The notes below the pieces were generated by a model, which saw only the letters and a list, made by a program, of their open reading frames with translations, did no database searches and had not been told where the DNA came from. 64,000 bases of DNA from Enterococcus sp. DIV1094 (GTDB lineage: Bacteria; Bacillota; Bacilli; Lactobacillales; Enterococcaceae), in NCBI RefSeq assembly GCF_017316305.2, contig NZ_CP147250.1:1683501-1747500 (forward strand), given 5' to 3'. The translations under genes were made by a program, and so were the position numbers. Every line of letters starts with the position of its first letter. Position 1 is the stretch's first letter. This document shows positions 48,179 to 56,346 of the stretch, in pieces.

Positions 48179-49804
48179 ATGGCATTTACAGAAAAAGTGA
48201 TTTATCAGATTTATCCCAAGTCATATCGTGACACGAATGGTGATGGGATTGGAGATTTACCAGGAGTTAAAGAAAAATTGCCTTATTTGAATGAATTAGG
48301 CGTTGATATGATTTGGTTGAATCCTTTTTATCCAAGTCCGCAAAAAGATAATGGCTATGATATCTCTGATTATCAAGCAATCGATCCATTATTCGGCACA
48401 ATGACCGATTTTGAAGAGTTAGTCGCTGAAGCGAAAAAATATCAGATCGACATCATGTTGGATATGGTGTTGAATCATGTCTCTATTGAACATGAATGGT
48501 TCCAAAAAGCATTGGCCGGGGATAAGTATTATCAAGATTTCTTTATTTTAAGAGATGAACCAACGGATTGGGTGTCAAAATTTGGCGGGAACGCATGGGC
48601 ACCATTTGGTGAAACAGGTAAATATTACTTGCATCTATATGATAAAACTCAAGCCGATTTGAATTGGCGTAATGAAGCGGTCCAACAGGAATTGTTCAAA
48701 GTTGTCCGTTTTTGGATGGAAAAAGGGGTCAAAGGGTTTCGTTTTGATGTGATCAACGTGATCGGAAAAGACGAAGAACTGAAAGATAATGCAGAAAATG
48801 AAGGAAAAGCCGAATACACAGATAAGCCGATTACTCATACGTATTTGCAACGCCTAAACAAAGAAACATTCGGACAAGATCCTGAAATCATTACGGTTGG
48901 AGAAATGAGTTCAACAACGATCGAAAACTGTATTTTGTATACACTGCCTGAACGAAATGAATTGTCGATGGTATTTAATTTCCATCATTTGAAAGTCGAT
49001 TATGAGAATGGCAATAAATGGACCACACCAGCATTTGATTTTGAAGAATTAAAACGGTTGTTCCATACTTGGGGAGAAGAAATGAGTGCAGGAAATGGGT
49101 GGAATGCTCTATTTTTAAATAACCACGACCAGCCCCGCGCCTTGAATCGCTTTATCGACGTCGAACATTACCGCAAACAAGGGGCAGAAATGTTGGCTAC
49201 GATGATTCATCTAAATCGAGGAACGCCATATATCTATATGGGAGAAGAAATCGGGATGATCGATCCAGACTTTGCATCTATTTCTGACTATCGGGACGTT
49301 GAAAGTTTGAACGCTTACCAGCTTTTACAAGAACAAGGACTCACTCAAGAAGAAGCTTTCCGCCGAATCAAAGCAAAATCACGAGACAACTCACGAACAC
49401 CCATGCAATGGACAGATGAACCACAAGCCGGATTCACATCTGGGACACCTTGGCTGCCTTTAGCAGCAAAGCATGAAACAATCAATGTAGCGAATGAACA
49501 AAAGCAAGAACAGTCGATTTTTGCTTATTACCAACAGCTGATTCAATTAAGAAAAACATATCCAGTGATTGCTATCGGTGATTACCAAGCATATGTACCT
49601 GAACATCCACAAGTCTATGGCTATCTTAGACAAACTGACGATCAAAAATTACTCGTCTTGACCAACTTTTACGCAGACGAAACGACAGTCGAATTACCAG
49701 AAGAATTTGTTGCTGCGAAAGTATTGATCAGTAATTATCCAACGACAGTTGAAAAAGAAATGAAGTTAAAGCCTTATCAAGCAGTCGCTTTATTATTGCA
49801 GTAG
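48179..49804 (+). CDS. treA: Alpha,alpha-phosphotrehalase (GH13)
   Basis: 541-aa GH13 hydrolase that splits trehalose 6-phosphate into glucose and glucose 6-phosphate. Catalytic landmarks: DMVLNHVS (region I), GFRFDVINVIGKD with the nucleophile aspartate, VGEMSST with the acid/base glutamate, and LNNHDQPR. FNFHHLKVDY and the overall course follow Bacillus TreA more closely than oligo-1,6-glucosidases. GGAGG at 48166-48170 and the promoter upstream place the start at 48179 rather than 48089. No treB PTS or treR gene adjoins it, so uptake must be encoded elsewhere. A terminator follows. Confidence 0.88.
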   Translation: MAFTEKVIYQIYPKSYRDTNGDGIGDLPGVKEKLPYLNELGVDMIWLNPFYPSPQKDNGYDISDYQAIDPLFGTMTDFEELVAEAKKYQIDIMLDMVLNHVSIEHEWFQKALAGDKYYQDFFILRDEPTDWVSKFGGNAWAPFGETGKYYLHLYDKTQADLNWRNEAVQQELFKVVRFWMEKGVKGFRFDVINVIGKDEELKDNAENEGKAEYTDKPITHTYLQRLNKETFGQDPEIITVGEMSSTTIENCILYTLPERNELSMVFNFHHLKVDYENGNKWTTPAFDFEELKRLFHTWGEEMSAGNGWNALFLNNHDQPRALNRFIDVEHYRKQGAEMLATMIHLNRGTPYIYMGEEIGMIDPDFASISDYRDVESLNAYQLLQEQGLTQEEAFRRIKAKSRDNSRTPMQWTDEPQAGFTSGTPWLPLAAKHETINVANEQKQEQSIFAYYQQLIQLRKTYPVIAIGDYQAYVPEHPQVYGYLRQTDDQKLLVLTNFYADETTVELPEEFVAAKVLISNYPTTVEKEMKLKPYQAVALLLQ

Positions 49805-49837
49805 AAGTAGGGGTTTTGAACACTATTTATTCAGTTT

Positions 49838-49881
49838 AAAGGGATAAGAGTTGACTAATGTCACACTCTTATCCCTTTTTT
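49838..49881. terminator. Terminator between treA and the second AI-2E gene
   Basis: GGGATAAGAGT pairs with ACTCTTATCCC, followed by T6; AAA on the left side gives some minus-strand function. Confidence 0.88.
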
Positions 49882-49883
49882 AG

Positions 49884-51065
49884 TTATTTAAAATAATCTT
49901 TCTCTGAAAAGTCAGCTTTTTGATAGACACCTTGGTCACCGTAAAACTTGTTGTACCGTTGTTTGAATTTTCTAAAGAGGAATACAACGAGTAGTTTGAC
50001 CAGTGTATAGATTGGAATACCAAAAATAACGCCCATGATTCCTAGAAGATCACCCATGACTAGTAAAACAATCAAAATCGTGATGGGATGGATCTGTAAA
50101 CGATCGCCCATGACACGAGGAACGACAAGATCTCCGTGCAGCAATTGGACAACGAACCAGACGATCACGAATTTTACAGCCATGAAGGTTGAATCTTGAA
50201 AGGCAATGAAAAGCCCGGGAAAGAAAGCCACAAATGGTCCGATGTAAGGAATAATACATAACAAACCAGCAGCGATAGCAAGAATACTTGCAAACTCTAA
50301 ACCAATCAATAAGAACGTTACCCAATAGACAGCCCCTAGAATGAAAGAAGCGATAATCTGTCCTTTTAAGAAGGCCCCTAATTGCTGGTTCGCAATTTTA
50401 GTCAATGTTCGAAAATCCGTCCGAAATTTTGGTGGCACGATACCTAAGACCGCTTGATAAAAATTGTGTGGATCTTTTAACAGGAAGAACGCAATAATCG
50501 GGCCAGTGAACAATGTGATAAAGGTCGTTGTCACAGCTGAAAAGAGATTGCCTAAACTTTCAGCCCCACTCTTCCAGTAATTACCGATGAATGAAGTAAA
50601 GTTATCGGTGAAGTCATCAACCGATGCGAAGAATTGATTGAACGTATCAGAAAATGGCGTCTGTGCTAAAAAGTCTCTCAACGTTTGTTGGAAATCTTGG
50701 AATAGATCAGGTAGCTGTTGGACCAGTGAAGTCGCTTGTTGTTGTAAAAACGGGAACAGCCAGACAGCCCCTAAACCGATAAACAATAAGATAACCAGAA
50801 AGACTAAAATGACCGACAGATTACGTGATAATTTCTTGCTGAGACGTTTGATCAAAGGATCTAATAAGTAATATAAGACCAAAGCAAAAAGGACCGGTGG
50901 CAAAGTCGTGATAAAAATGACAACCAGTGGCCTGAATATAAAAGCAATCTTTTGGAAAAAGTAAATGACCAACGCAATCATCACGAGTAAACCAAGTACA
51001 TAATACGAAGTTTTACCTCCTAAAAAACGAATCAGTCGGGAAGTTTCTTTTGATTTTTTTTCCAC
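49884..51065 (-). CDS. AI-2E family transporter (second copy)
   Basis: 393-aa paralogue of the protein at 46747: about 8 membrane segments, FASILAIAAGLLCIIPYIGPFVAFFPGLFIAF and IHPITILIVLLVMGDLLGIMGVIFGIPIYTLVKLL. It has a longer charged C-terminal tail. Start GTG at 51065, with AAAGGAGAA about 8 bases upstream. Substrate unknown, as for the family in general. Confidence 0.86.
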   Translation of the reverse strand: MEKKSKETSRLIRFLGGKTSYYVLGLLVMIALVIYFFQKIAFIFRPLVVIFITTLPPVLFALVLYYLLDPLIKRLSKKLSRNLSVILVFLVILLFIGLGAVWLFPFLQQQATSLVQQLPDLFQDFQQTLRDFLAQTPFSDTFNQFFASVDDFTDNFTSFIGNYWKSGAESLGNLFSAVTTTFITLFTGPIIAFFLLKDPHNFYQAVLGIVPPKFRTDFRTLTKIANQQLGAFLKGQIIASFILGAVYWVTFLLIGLEFASILAIAAGLLCIIPYIGPFVAFFPGLFIAFQDSTFMAVKFVIVWFVVQLLHGDLVVPRVMGDRLQIHPITILIVLLVMGDLLGIMGVIFGIPIYTLVKLLVVFLFRKFKQRYNKFYGDQGVYQKADFSEKDYFK

Positions 51066-51180
51066 GATAGTTCTCCTTTCTCTTGAAATAAGTAGTTAGT
51101 TTTGAGGTTGAGCCATTCGTACGAAGTAACTATTGAAATCGAATGAGCGCTTTGCACTCGTCAGCCAAGCCGTATAAACA

Positions 51181-51481
51181 TGAAAAGCTATTTTCTGATT
51201 TTCCATCTTAATGTTCAGGTCAAATCGCTTTTCTCACAACCTTGATAAACGGTGTTCAAGAAGCAACACTTCAATAATAAGCCAAGAAAATCCAAAATGA
51301 AAAAGCCATTTTTGATTTTCCTGTCTTATTACTCAGTGCTGACCGCTTCTTTCACAACCTCAATAAACGGTGTTCGAAAAGCTGACCTTCAACATTAAGC
51401 TGAAAAATCAAAAAATATGAAAAGCTATTTTCTGATTTTCCATCTTACTGTTCAGGTCAAACCGCTTTTCTCACAACCTTG
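51181..51481. repeat. Non-coding tandem repeat block, about 2.5 units of 117-120 bp
   Basis: Units begin at 51181, 51298 and 51418 with TGAAAAGC or TGAAAAAGCC. They share TTTCTGATTTTCC (or TTTTTGATTTTCC), GTTCAGGTCAA-like and CGCTTTTCTCACAACCTT. The first two also share AATAAACGGTGTTC-type sequence. Units 1 and 3 are nearly identical over their first 60 bases. No ORF spans them. They fill most of the 635-bp gap between the divergent AI-2E gene and adcA. Function unknown; could be decayed dispersed repeats or a regulatory RNA array. Confidence 0.75.
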
Positions 51482-51583
51482 TTCTACTCCAAGTTATTAT
51501 AATCTGAAACGGGTATAAAAAGAAAATAATACAGTTGAAAAATCAAGCGAATTACTTTAATAAAATAAATTTAACAATAATGC

Positions 51584-51613
51584 TTGACGAGTCGTTTGAT
51601 TCTATGCTAAATT
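51584..51613 (+). promoter_or_regulatory. adcA promoter
   Basis: TTGACG (51584-51589) and TAAATT (51608-51613) with an 18-base spacer, directly followed by the Zur-type box. Confidence 0.6.
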
Positions 51614-51626
51614 AATTCCTGTTGCT

Positions 51627-51647
51627 AAAACGTAACTATTACGATTT
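51627..51647 (+). promoter_or_regulatory. Zur-type zinc box upstream of adcA
   Basis: Reads AAAACGTAAC-T-ATTACGATTT, close to the Firmicutes Zur consensus AAATCGTAAT-N-ATTACGATTT. A further half-site ATCGTAAT lies at about 51657-51664. Zinc-dependent repression of adcA is inferred. Confidence 0.7.
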
Positions 51648-51700
51648 GTATTTGCTAATCGTAATCAAACATAGAAAGAAGATGAGAAGGAGCGAATAAG

Positions 51701-53389
51701 ATGAAGCGTTGGATCAAGGTGGTAGGAGGCTTGCTGTTTGCAGGGATACTTGCAAGCTGTGGCACAGGAGAAACTGCAACACAAACAAATGCACAAAATG
51801 ATGAAAGCTTAAATGTAATGACAACATTTTATCCAATGTATGAATTCACTAAGCAAGTCGTCGGAGATGAAGGAAATGTTGAATTATTGATTCCGGCTGG
51901 AACAGATTCACATGACTACGAACCTTCTGCAAGAGATATGGCAAAAATCCAAGAGGCAGATGTATTTGTCTATAATGATGAAAATATGGAAACGTGGGTT
52001 CCAGCGATTGAACATACATTAGAAGAAGGAGATGTCCTTCCAATCAAAGCAACCGAAGGGATGTTGTTATTACCTGGTGATGACCATGGACATCACCACG
52101 ACCATGGCGACCACGATGATCACGATCACGCTGATGATGATCATGACCACGATCATGACCACGACCATGGCGACCACGATGATCACGATCACGCTGATGA
52201 TGATCATGACCACGATCATGACCACGACGATGATGCTGACGATCATGACCATGATCACGACCACGGAGACCACTGTCATTCACACGAGTTAGATCCACAT
52301 GTCTGGTTAGCGCCAAATCTAGCGATGAAGCAAGTAGAAACGATTCGTGATCAATTGATCGAAGCTTACCCAGAAAAAGAAGAAGCATTCACTGAAAATG
52401 CTGCCTCTTATTTAGAAGAATTAGAAGCACTACACAACACGTTTAAAGAAACATTGGGTCAAGCAAAGCAGAAATCATTTGTTACCCAACATGCTGCATT
52501 TAATTATTTAGCTCTAGAATATGGTCTTAATCAAGTACCGATTGCCGGTCTTTCTTCAAGCGAAGAACCATCTGCTGCAAGAATTGCCGAATTAAAAGAA
52601 TTTGTAGAAGAACATGGTATTGAATATATCTATTTTGAAGAAAATGCCAAAGACAGTATCGCTCGTACGTTAGCTACTGAAGCTGGCGTATCATTAGCAG
52701 TGTTGAATCCATTAGAAGGATTGACAAAAGAACAAATGGACAATGGCGAAACATATATCTCAATTATGGAAGCAAACTTAAAAGCGCTCCAAAAAACAAC
52801 AGATACTGAAAACCCATTAGAAGATACATTGAAGCCAGAGAAAGAAAAAACAGTTTATAACGGTTACTTTGAAGATGAAGAGGTCAAAGATCGTCCATTA
52901 TCAGACTGGAACGGTGTTTGGCAAACAGTCGATACGTATATGGCAGACGGAACGTTTGATCAAGTGTTTGAATATAAAGCAAAAACTAACCCAGACATGA
53001 CAGCTGAGGAATACCGTGAGTACTATGAAGTAGGGTACAAAACGGATGTCGAAAAAATCGAAATCAAAGATGATACAATGATCTTTACCTTTAAAAACGG
53101 CGAGGTCAAAGAATCTAAGTATCGCTATGCGGGTAAAGAAATCTTGAACTATTCAGCAGGTAATCGTGGGGTTCGCTTCTTATTCGAAGCTGAAGATCCT
53201 GATTCTGGTGCGTTCAAGTATGTACAATTCAGTGACCATTCAATTGCGCCGACTAAATCAGATCATTTCCATATCTACTTAGGAAATGATAGCCAAGAAG
53301 CGTTATTAGAAGAAATAGAAAATTGGCCAACTTTCTATCCTGAAGAAATGACTGGCAAAGAAATCGCGCAAGAAATGATCGCACATTAA
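51701..53389 (+). CDS. adcA: Zinc-binding lipoprotein AdcA with ZinT domain
   Basis: 562-aa substrate-binding protein of a zinc ABC importer. Lipoprotein signal with lipobox ILASC and lipidated Cys20. A cluster A-1 binding domain (about 30-330) has the metal-binding histidines in SHDYEPSARD, HVWLAP and VTQHAAFNYLA. A histidine/aspartate-rich loop spans about 128-198. A C-terminal ZinT domain (about 365-562) carries SDHFHIY near its end. A 63-bp unit (52101-52163) is duplicated at 52164-52226 inside the His-rich loop. The permease and ATPase genes adcBC are absent here, so they must lie elsewhere. Ribosome site AAGGAG. Confidence 0.92.
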   Translation: MKRWIKVVGGLLFAGILASCGTGETATQTNAQNDESLNVMTTFYPMYEFTKQVVGDEGNVELLIPAGTDSHDYEPSARDMAKIQEADVFVYNDENMETWVPAIEHTLEEGDVLPIKATEGMLLLPGDDHGHHHDHGDHDDHDHADDDHDHDHDHDHGDHDDHDHADDDHDHDHDHDDDADDHDHDHDHGDHCHSHELDPHVWLAPNLAMKQVETIRDQLIEAYPEKEEAFTENAASYLEELEALHNTFKETLGQAKQKSFVTQHAAFNYLALEYGLNQVPIAGLSSSEEPSAARIAELKEFVEEHGIEYIYFEENAKDSIARTLATEAGVSLAVLNPLEGLTKEQMDNGETYISIMEANLKALQKTTDTENPLEDTLKPEKEKTVYNGYFEDEEVKDRPLSDWNGVWQTVDTYMADGTFDQVFEYKAKTNPDMTAEEYREYYEVGYKTDVEKIEIKDDTMIFTFKNGEVKESKYRYAGKEILNYSAGNRGVRFLFEAEDPDSGAFKYVQFSDHSIAPTKSDHFHIYLGNDSQEALLEEIENWPTFYPEEMTGKEIAQEMIAH

Positions 53390-53398
53390 AAGAGACTA

Positions 53399-53458
53399 AA
53401 AAACGAAGGATGAATGGAAAAGAGGGCTTTACGACTTTTCATTCGTTCTTCGTTTCTT
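53399..53458. terminator. Bidirectional terminator between adcA and agrA
   Basis: AAACGAAGGATGAATGGAAAA pairs imperfectly with TTTTCATTCGTTCTTCGTTT across an 11-base loop; T-rich on the right, A-rich on the left. Confidence 0.75.
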
Positions 53459-53493
53459 TATTGAAAGATTCAGTTGCTTTCCTTTTCTGGCAT

Positions 53494-54222
53494 TCAAGAA
53501 ATCAACTTCTTTAATCCGCGAATCGAAACAGGGATGACATCCCCATTGGATAGAGTCACTTCTCGTGTTTTCTTATTAATTGTTCGGACATTTTGAGTAT
53601 TGATGACATAAGATTTGTGACAGCGAATAAAGTGTTGATTTTTCTTTTCGATATCTTTTATCTTCTCATAAAACTGCATTTGTGCATGTGTCAGGTGAAC
53701 CTCAAGTTTATGAGGCGTGCCTTGTGCAGTAGAAAAGTATTGGATATCTCTGATTGGTAAAAACTTGATTTCGTCATTGAATTCAATTCTGAAAATATCC
53801 TTTTGCAGCGGCGCAGTTTGGAAATCTTCAAATATTTTGCTTAAGATCCGTTCAACATTTTCTTTTAAATCAAAAATATCTTCTTTGATAATATAATCAG
53901 TCGGCTCAATGTTGCTTTTCAAAATCGTCATGGAAAGATCTGTATGTGAAGTGACATAAATGATTTTTCCAAGCGAATCCAAGTCACGTACTCGTTTGCC
54001 AATGGCAATGCCGTCTAACTCACTGTCTTTTAGTTCGATATCTAAAAAGTAGATACCAAAAGAAGACGTACGTACCCTTGCTACATTGAGGAGTTCAACA
54101 GGATCAGAGGTAGCAATATGGACATAACTCTCCAAATTTTCGATCATGATCCGATTCTTGATTACTGTAGAGATGACTTCCAGTTGTTTCGGATCGTCTT
54201 CACAAATGTAAATGGGAATCAT
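53494..54222 (-). CDS. agrA: LytTR response regulator, AgrA/LamA type
   Basis: 242 aa. Receiver domain (1-125) with the acidic pair in ICEDDP and phosphoacceptor Asp61 in YFLDIEL. LytTR DNA-binding domain (about 140-242) with FIRCHKSYVINTQNVRTINKK and the C-terminal LSNGDVIPVSIRGLKKL. It lies 4 bases after the kinase gene and is the last gene of agrBDCA. Phosphorylated AgrA proteins bind spaced direct repeats; candidates lie upstream of agrB at 56302-56331. AGGAGTAA precedes the ATG. Confidence 0.92.
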   Translation of the reverse strand: MIPIYICEDDPKQLEVISTVIKNRIMIENLESYVHIATSDPVELLNVARVRTSSFGIYFLDIELKDSELDGIAIGKRVRDLDSLGKIIYVTSHTDLSMTILKSNIEPTDYIIKEDIFDLKENVERILSKIFEDFQTAPLQKDIFRIEFNDEIKFLPIRDIQYFSTAQGTPHKLEVHLTHAQMQFYEKIKDIEKKNQHFIRCHKSYVINTQNVRTINKKTREVTLSNGDVIPVSIRGLKKLIS

Positions 54223-54226
54223 AAAA

Positions 54227-55510
54227 TTACTCCTTTAATTGTATATGGATTGTCTGCGAAAATCGCTGATTCTCAATCGTTGTTTCAAGAAAAAGATAAG
54301 GATTCGTTTTTGTTAGTTCATCAAGGATAAACAAACCTAATCCTTCATTCTTTGGATTTGTTTTTGTCGAGAAGCCTTTTTGTTTTAATTTACTCAATGG
54401 AAAAGTATTAGTCGTCGTATTGATGACGCGTATCATCAACGACTGCTTTTTCTTGATGATAAGGACTTCGATTTTTTTCTTTTTGGTTACCGTCGCACCT
54501 TCGATTGCATTATCAAGGATGATCCCAAGCATTCTTACCAAATTGATCGTATATTTCTTCCCGAGAACGATCTCTTCTGGGACAGTCAATTGGACAGAGA
54601 TACCTTTTTCTTGGGCCATCATTAGTTTTAGAGAGAAGAGACTTCTAATTTCAGGTACTTTCATTTTATCTAGTAAGCTAAGATTTGCTGGGAAGAGATT
54701 CATCATTTCACGTGTAGGTAAAATCGTTTGATTGTAATATTTTTGTAAGCCTTCTAGATCGCCTTCAGAAATGTAACTATTTAGAGAAAACAACAGATTT
54801 TGGTAATCGTGTTTAAACTCTCTAAGCTCTTGATAATTCTTTTCTAGATCTCGAATGTAATCTTGCTGTAACTGGATACGTTGTTCTAATAATTGATCCG
54901 CCATTTTTTTATTAGATATTTTCCAATAGTAAGTAAAGATGATAAGACCTATGCATAGATACAACATAAAAAAACTAGTATTTAGTGCTAAAACTTTTGG
55001 TGTTTCGCCAGAAAAACGGGTATAGAAAATAATGATGTAGTAAGTGAGTAGAATCAGCGCACCAATCGTACCGATCATGCGACGATCGATCATGTATGAC
55101 CAATTATCTAGAATTTTTTTAAATCCATAAGCAAGTAGTAAAGCTAATATCGCGGATACAGCGATATGGAAATACTGTAGCGCATCGCCAGGTTCGATGA
55201 CAGCTGACTGCAATACTAAAAAATCTGCGACACTCGTCAAATGATCCCCTAAAATGGAAGTCAATAACCCCCAAGGTACGGCATAGATCATATGATGGCG
55301 CGAAGATGAAAAGAAAAAGAAAAGCAGAATCAGCATGGCGATTGCAACAAGTGCAGAAAAAATACCTAAAATCGGGTAAAGCATTCCCAGCAGGGTCGCT
55401 GCTAAGAGACTAAACGTAGAAAATAGGTATTTATTTTTAATTTGGGGATTGATGAGTAAGATAGAACTTGTGTAAATCAGGTATTGCAAGGCTATGGACC
55501 ATAGAAACAT
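54227..55510 (-). CDS. agrC: Quorum-sensing histidine kinase, AgrC/LamC type
   Basis: 427 aa. Six or seven N-terminal membrane segments (about 1-205) form the peptide-sensing domain. A coiled linker (LLEQRIQLQQDYIRDLEKNYQEL) leads to the phosphoacceptor His234 in EFKHDYQNLLFSL. The HPK10-type ATPase domain has the N-box ILDNAIEGA and a short G-box NEGLGLFIL. This is the receptor for the cyclic peptide made from the agrD product. It follows agrD by about 50 bp and precedes agrA by 4 bp. Confidence 0.92.
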   Translation of the reverse strand: MFLWSIALQYLIYTSSILLINPQIKNKYLFSTFSLLAATLLGMLYPILGIFSALVAIAMLILLFFFFSSSRHHMIYAVPWGLLTSILGDHLTSVADFLVLQSAVIEPGDALQYFHIAVSAILALLLAYGFKKILDNWSYMIDRRMIGTIGALILLTYYIIIFYTRFSGETPKVLALNTSFFMLYLCIGLIIFTYYWKISNKKMADQLLEQRIQLQQDYIRDLEKNYQELREFKHDYQNLLFSLNSYISEGDLEGLQKYYNQTILPTREMMNLFPANLSLLDKMKVPEIRSLFSLKLMMAQEKGISVQLTVPEEIVLGKKYTINLVRMLGIILDNAIEGATVTKKKKIEVLIIKKKQSLMIRVINTTTNTFPLSKLKQKGFSTKTNPKNEGLGLFILDELTKTNPYLFLETTIENQRFSQTIHIQLKE

Positions 55511-55559
55511 AAAGCACAGCTCCCGTTGCGTTTTCCCAAATTATAGCATACTTATGATT

Positions 55560-55670
55560 TTATTTTTTTAATTTTTCAGGTATTTTAAATTCTGAGCTCA
55601 TACCGAAGCAGCAGCCAGATACAAAGAAATCAGAAAGGTTAGTTAATTGTTTAACGATTGTTTTTTTCAT
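55560..55670 (-). CDS. agrD: Autoinducing peptide precursor AgrD/LamD type
   Basis: A 36-codon gene read directly from the minus strand: ATG at 55670, TAA at 55562-55560. The N-terminal part (MKKTIVKQLTNLSDFFVSG) is an amphipathic leader, the core is CCFGMSS, and the tail EFKIPEKLKK is acidic then basic. The tail and double cysteine line up with what I recall of L. plantarum LamD (CCVGIW, then FETKIPDELRK). By that alignment the signal would be a thiolactone ring C-F-G-M-S; a ring from the first cysteine is the alternative. The start lies inside the 3' end of agrB (overlap of 20 bases), with a ribosome site GGAGGAA about 7 bases upstream. AgrB should process it and AgrC sense it. Confidence 0.9.
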   Translation of the reverse strand: MKKTIVKQLTNLSDFFVSGCCFGMSSEFKIPEKLKK

Positions 55671-56253
55671 AAAAAATTCCTCCAATATTCATCATGTAAT
55701 TTGTAACTGGAAGCAACGTAGCTATTTCTAAAATAATCCCAAGTAATAAATAGGTAGAAAAATAAGAAGCAGAGAAAAATAATGTGAATGCCGCAAATAA
55801 AAGATACATGAAAATCGCTTTTTTTAGTAGGGGTGGGCGTTTCTCTGGTGCAATCGGGTTCAGCGCTGTGCCTCTTGATCCATAGCGAAGCAAAAGGAAA
55901 AAACAAACGATTAACAAAAGGACCATCATAGGAAAAGAGATCGTCAATTGATAATGTTTCATTAGTAAGGGAACCCCCCACAAGTAAAGCAATGTCCAAA
56001 GTAAGCAAACAAATTCAGAATCGGAATGAAGACCATAAGCGTATCTGCGAATACAGATATAGGAGAGAAAAGTCACTCCTGTTTCCGCCCATGTGCCTGT
56101 CAATAAAGAAAATACGAAAACGACAGCAAGTTTTCCAAGGTTGTTCAGCAAAACTTCTAGAGCGAACTTCACTTGGATGTATGTCATATCTTCTTCATCC
56201 TGTTTACCGTTGAATAATATTGCCAATATTCTATTTACCACTTTATTTTTCAT
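55651..56253 (-). CDS. agrB: Peptide-processing membrane endopeptidase, AgrB/LamB type
   Basis: 200-aa integral membrane cysteine protease that cleaves and cyclises the AgrD precursor. The catalytic pair is visible as His76 and Cys83 in RRYAYGLHSDSEFVC, in the family's standard spacing, preceded by a GTWAETGVTFLSY segment. About 4-6 membrane segments follow, and the end is basic (FYEKNNR). First gene of agrBDCA. GGAGGT lies at 56264-56269, ten bases before the ATG. All residues required in characterised AgrB proteins that I know of are present. Confidence 0.92.
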   Translation of the reverse strand: MKNKVVNRILAILFNGKQDEEDMTYIQVKFALEVLLNNLGKLAVVFVFSLLTGTWAETGVTFLSYICIRRYAYGLHSDSEFVCLLWTLLYLWGVPLLMKHYQLTISFPMMVLLLIVCFFLLLRYGSRGTALNPIAPEKRPPLLKKAIFMYLLFAAFTLFFSASYFSTYLLLGIILEIATLLPVTNYMMNIGGIFYEKNNR

Positions 56254-56301
56254 CTCTATACGTACCTCCGAGTAATATATTAATCGAAAATGCGTAAAAA
56301 A

Positions 56302-56346
56302 AGTGTTTTAACTCATAAAAGAGCGTTTTAAGATCAAAACCGTTAA
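56302..56346 (-). promoter_or_regulatory. Candidate AgrA (LytTR) direct repeats upstream of agrB
   Basis: AGTGTTTTAA (56302-56311) and AGCGTTTTAA (56322-56331) are direct repeats exactly 20 bp apart, two helical turns. A third related element ACCGTTAA follows at 56339-56346. LytTR regulators bind direct repeats of this size and spacing. They sit 50-90 bp before the agrB start. Confidence 0.55.

Noticed and set aside
46747..51065. AI-2 quorum-sensing export by the two AI-2E family proteins
   Set aside because: The family name is historical and members have diverse transport roles; nothing in the sequence supports AI-2 as substrate.
51181..51481. CRISPR array
   Set aside because: Units are about 120 bp and imperfect, with no short identical repeats and unique spacers, and no cas genes are present.
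52044..52388. His/Arg-rich minus-strand frames over adcA
   Set aside because: Low-complexity reverse complement of the His/Asp repeat; not a gene.
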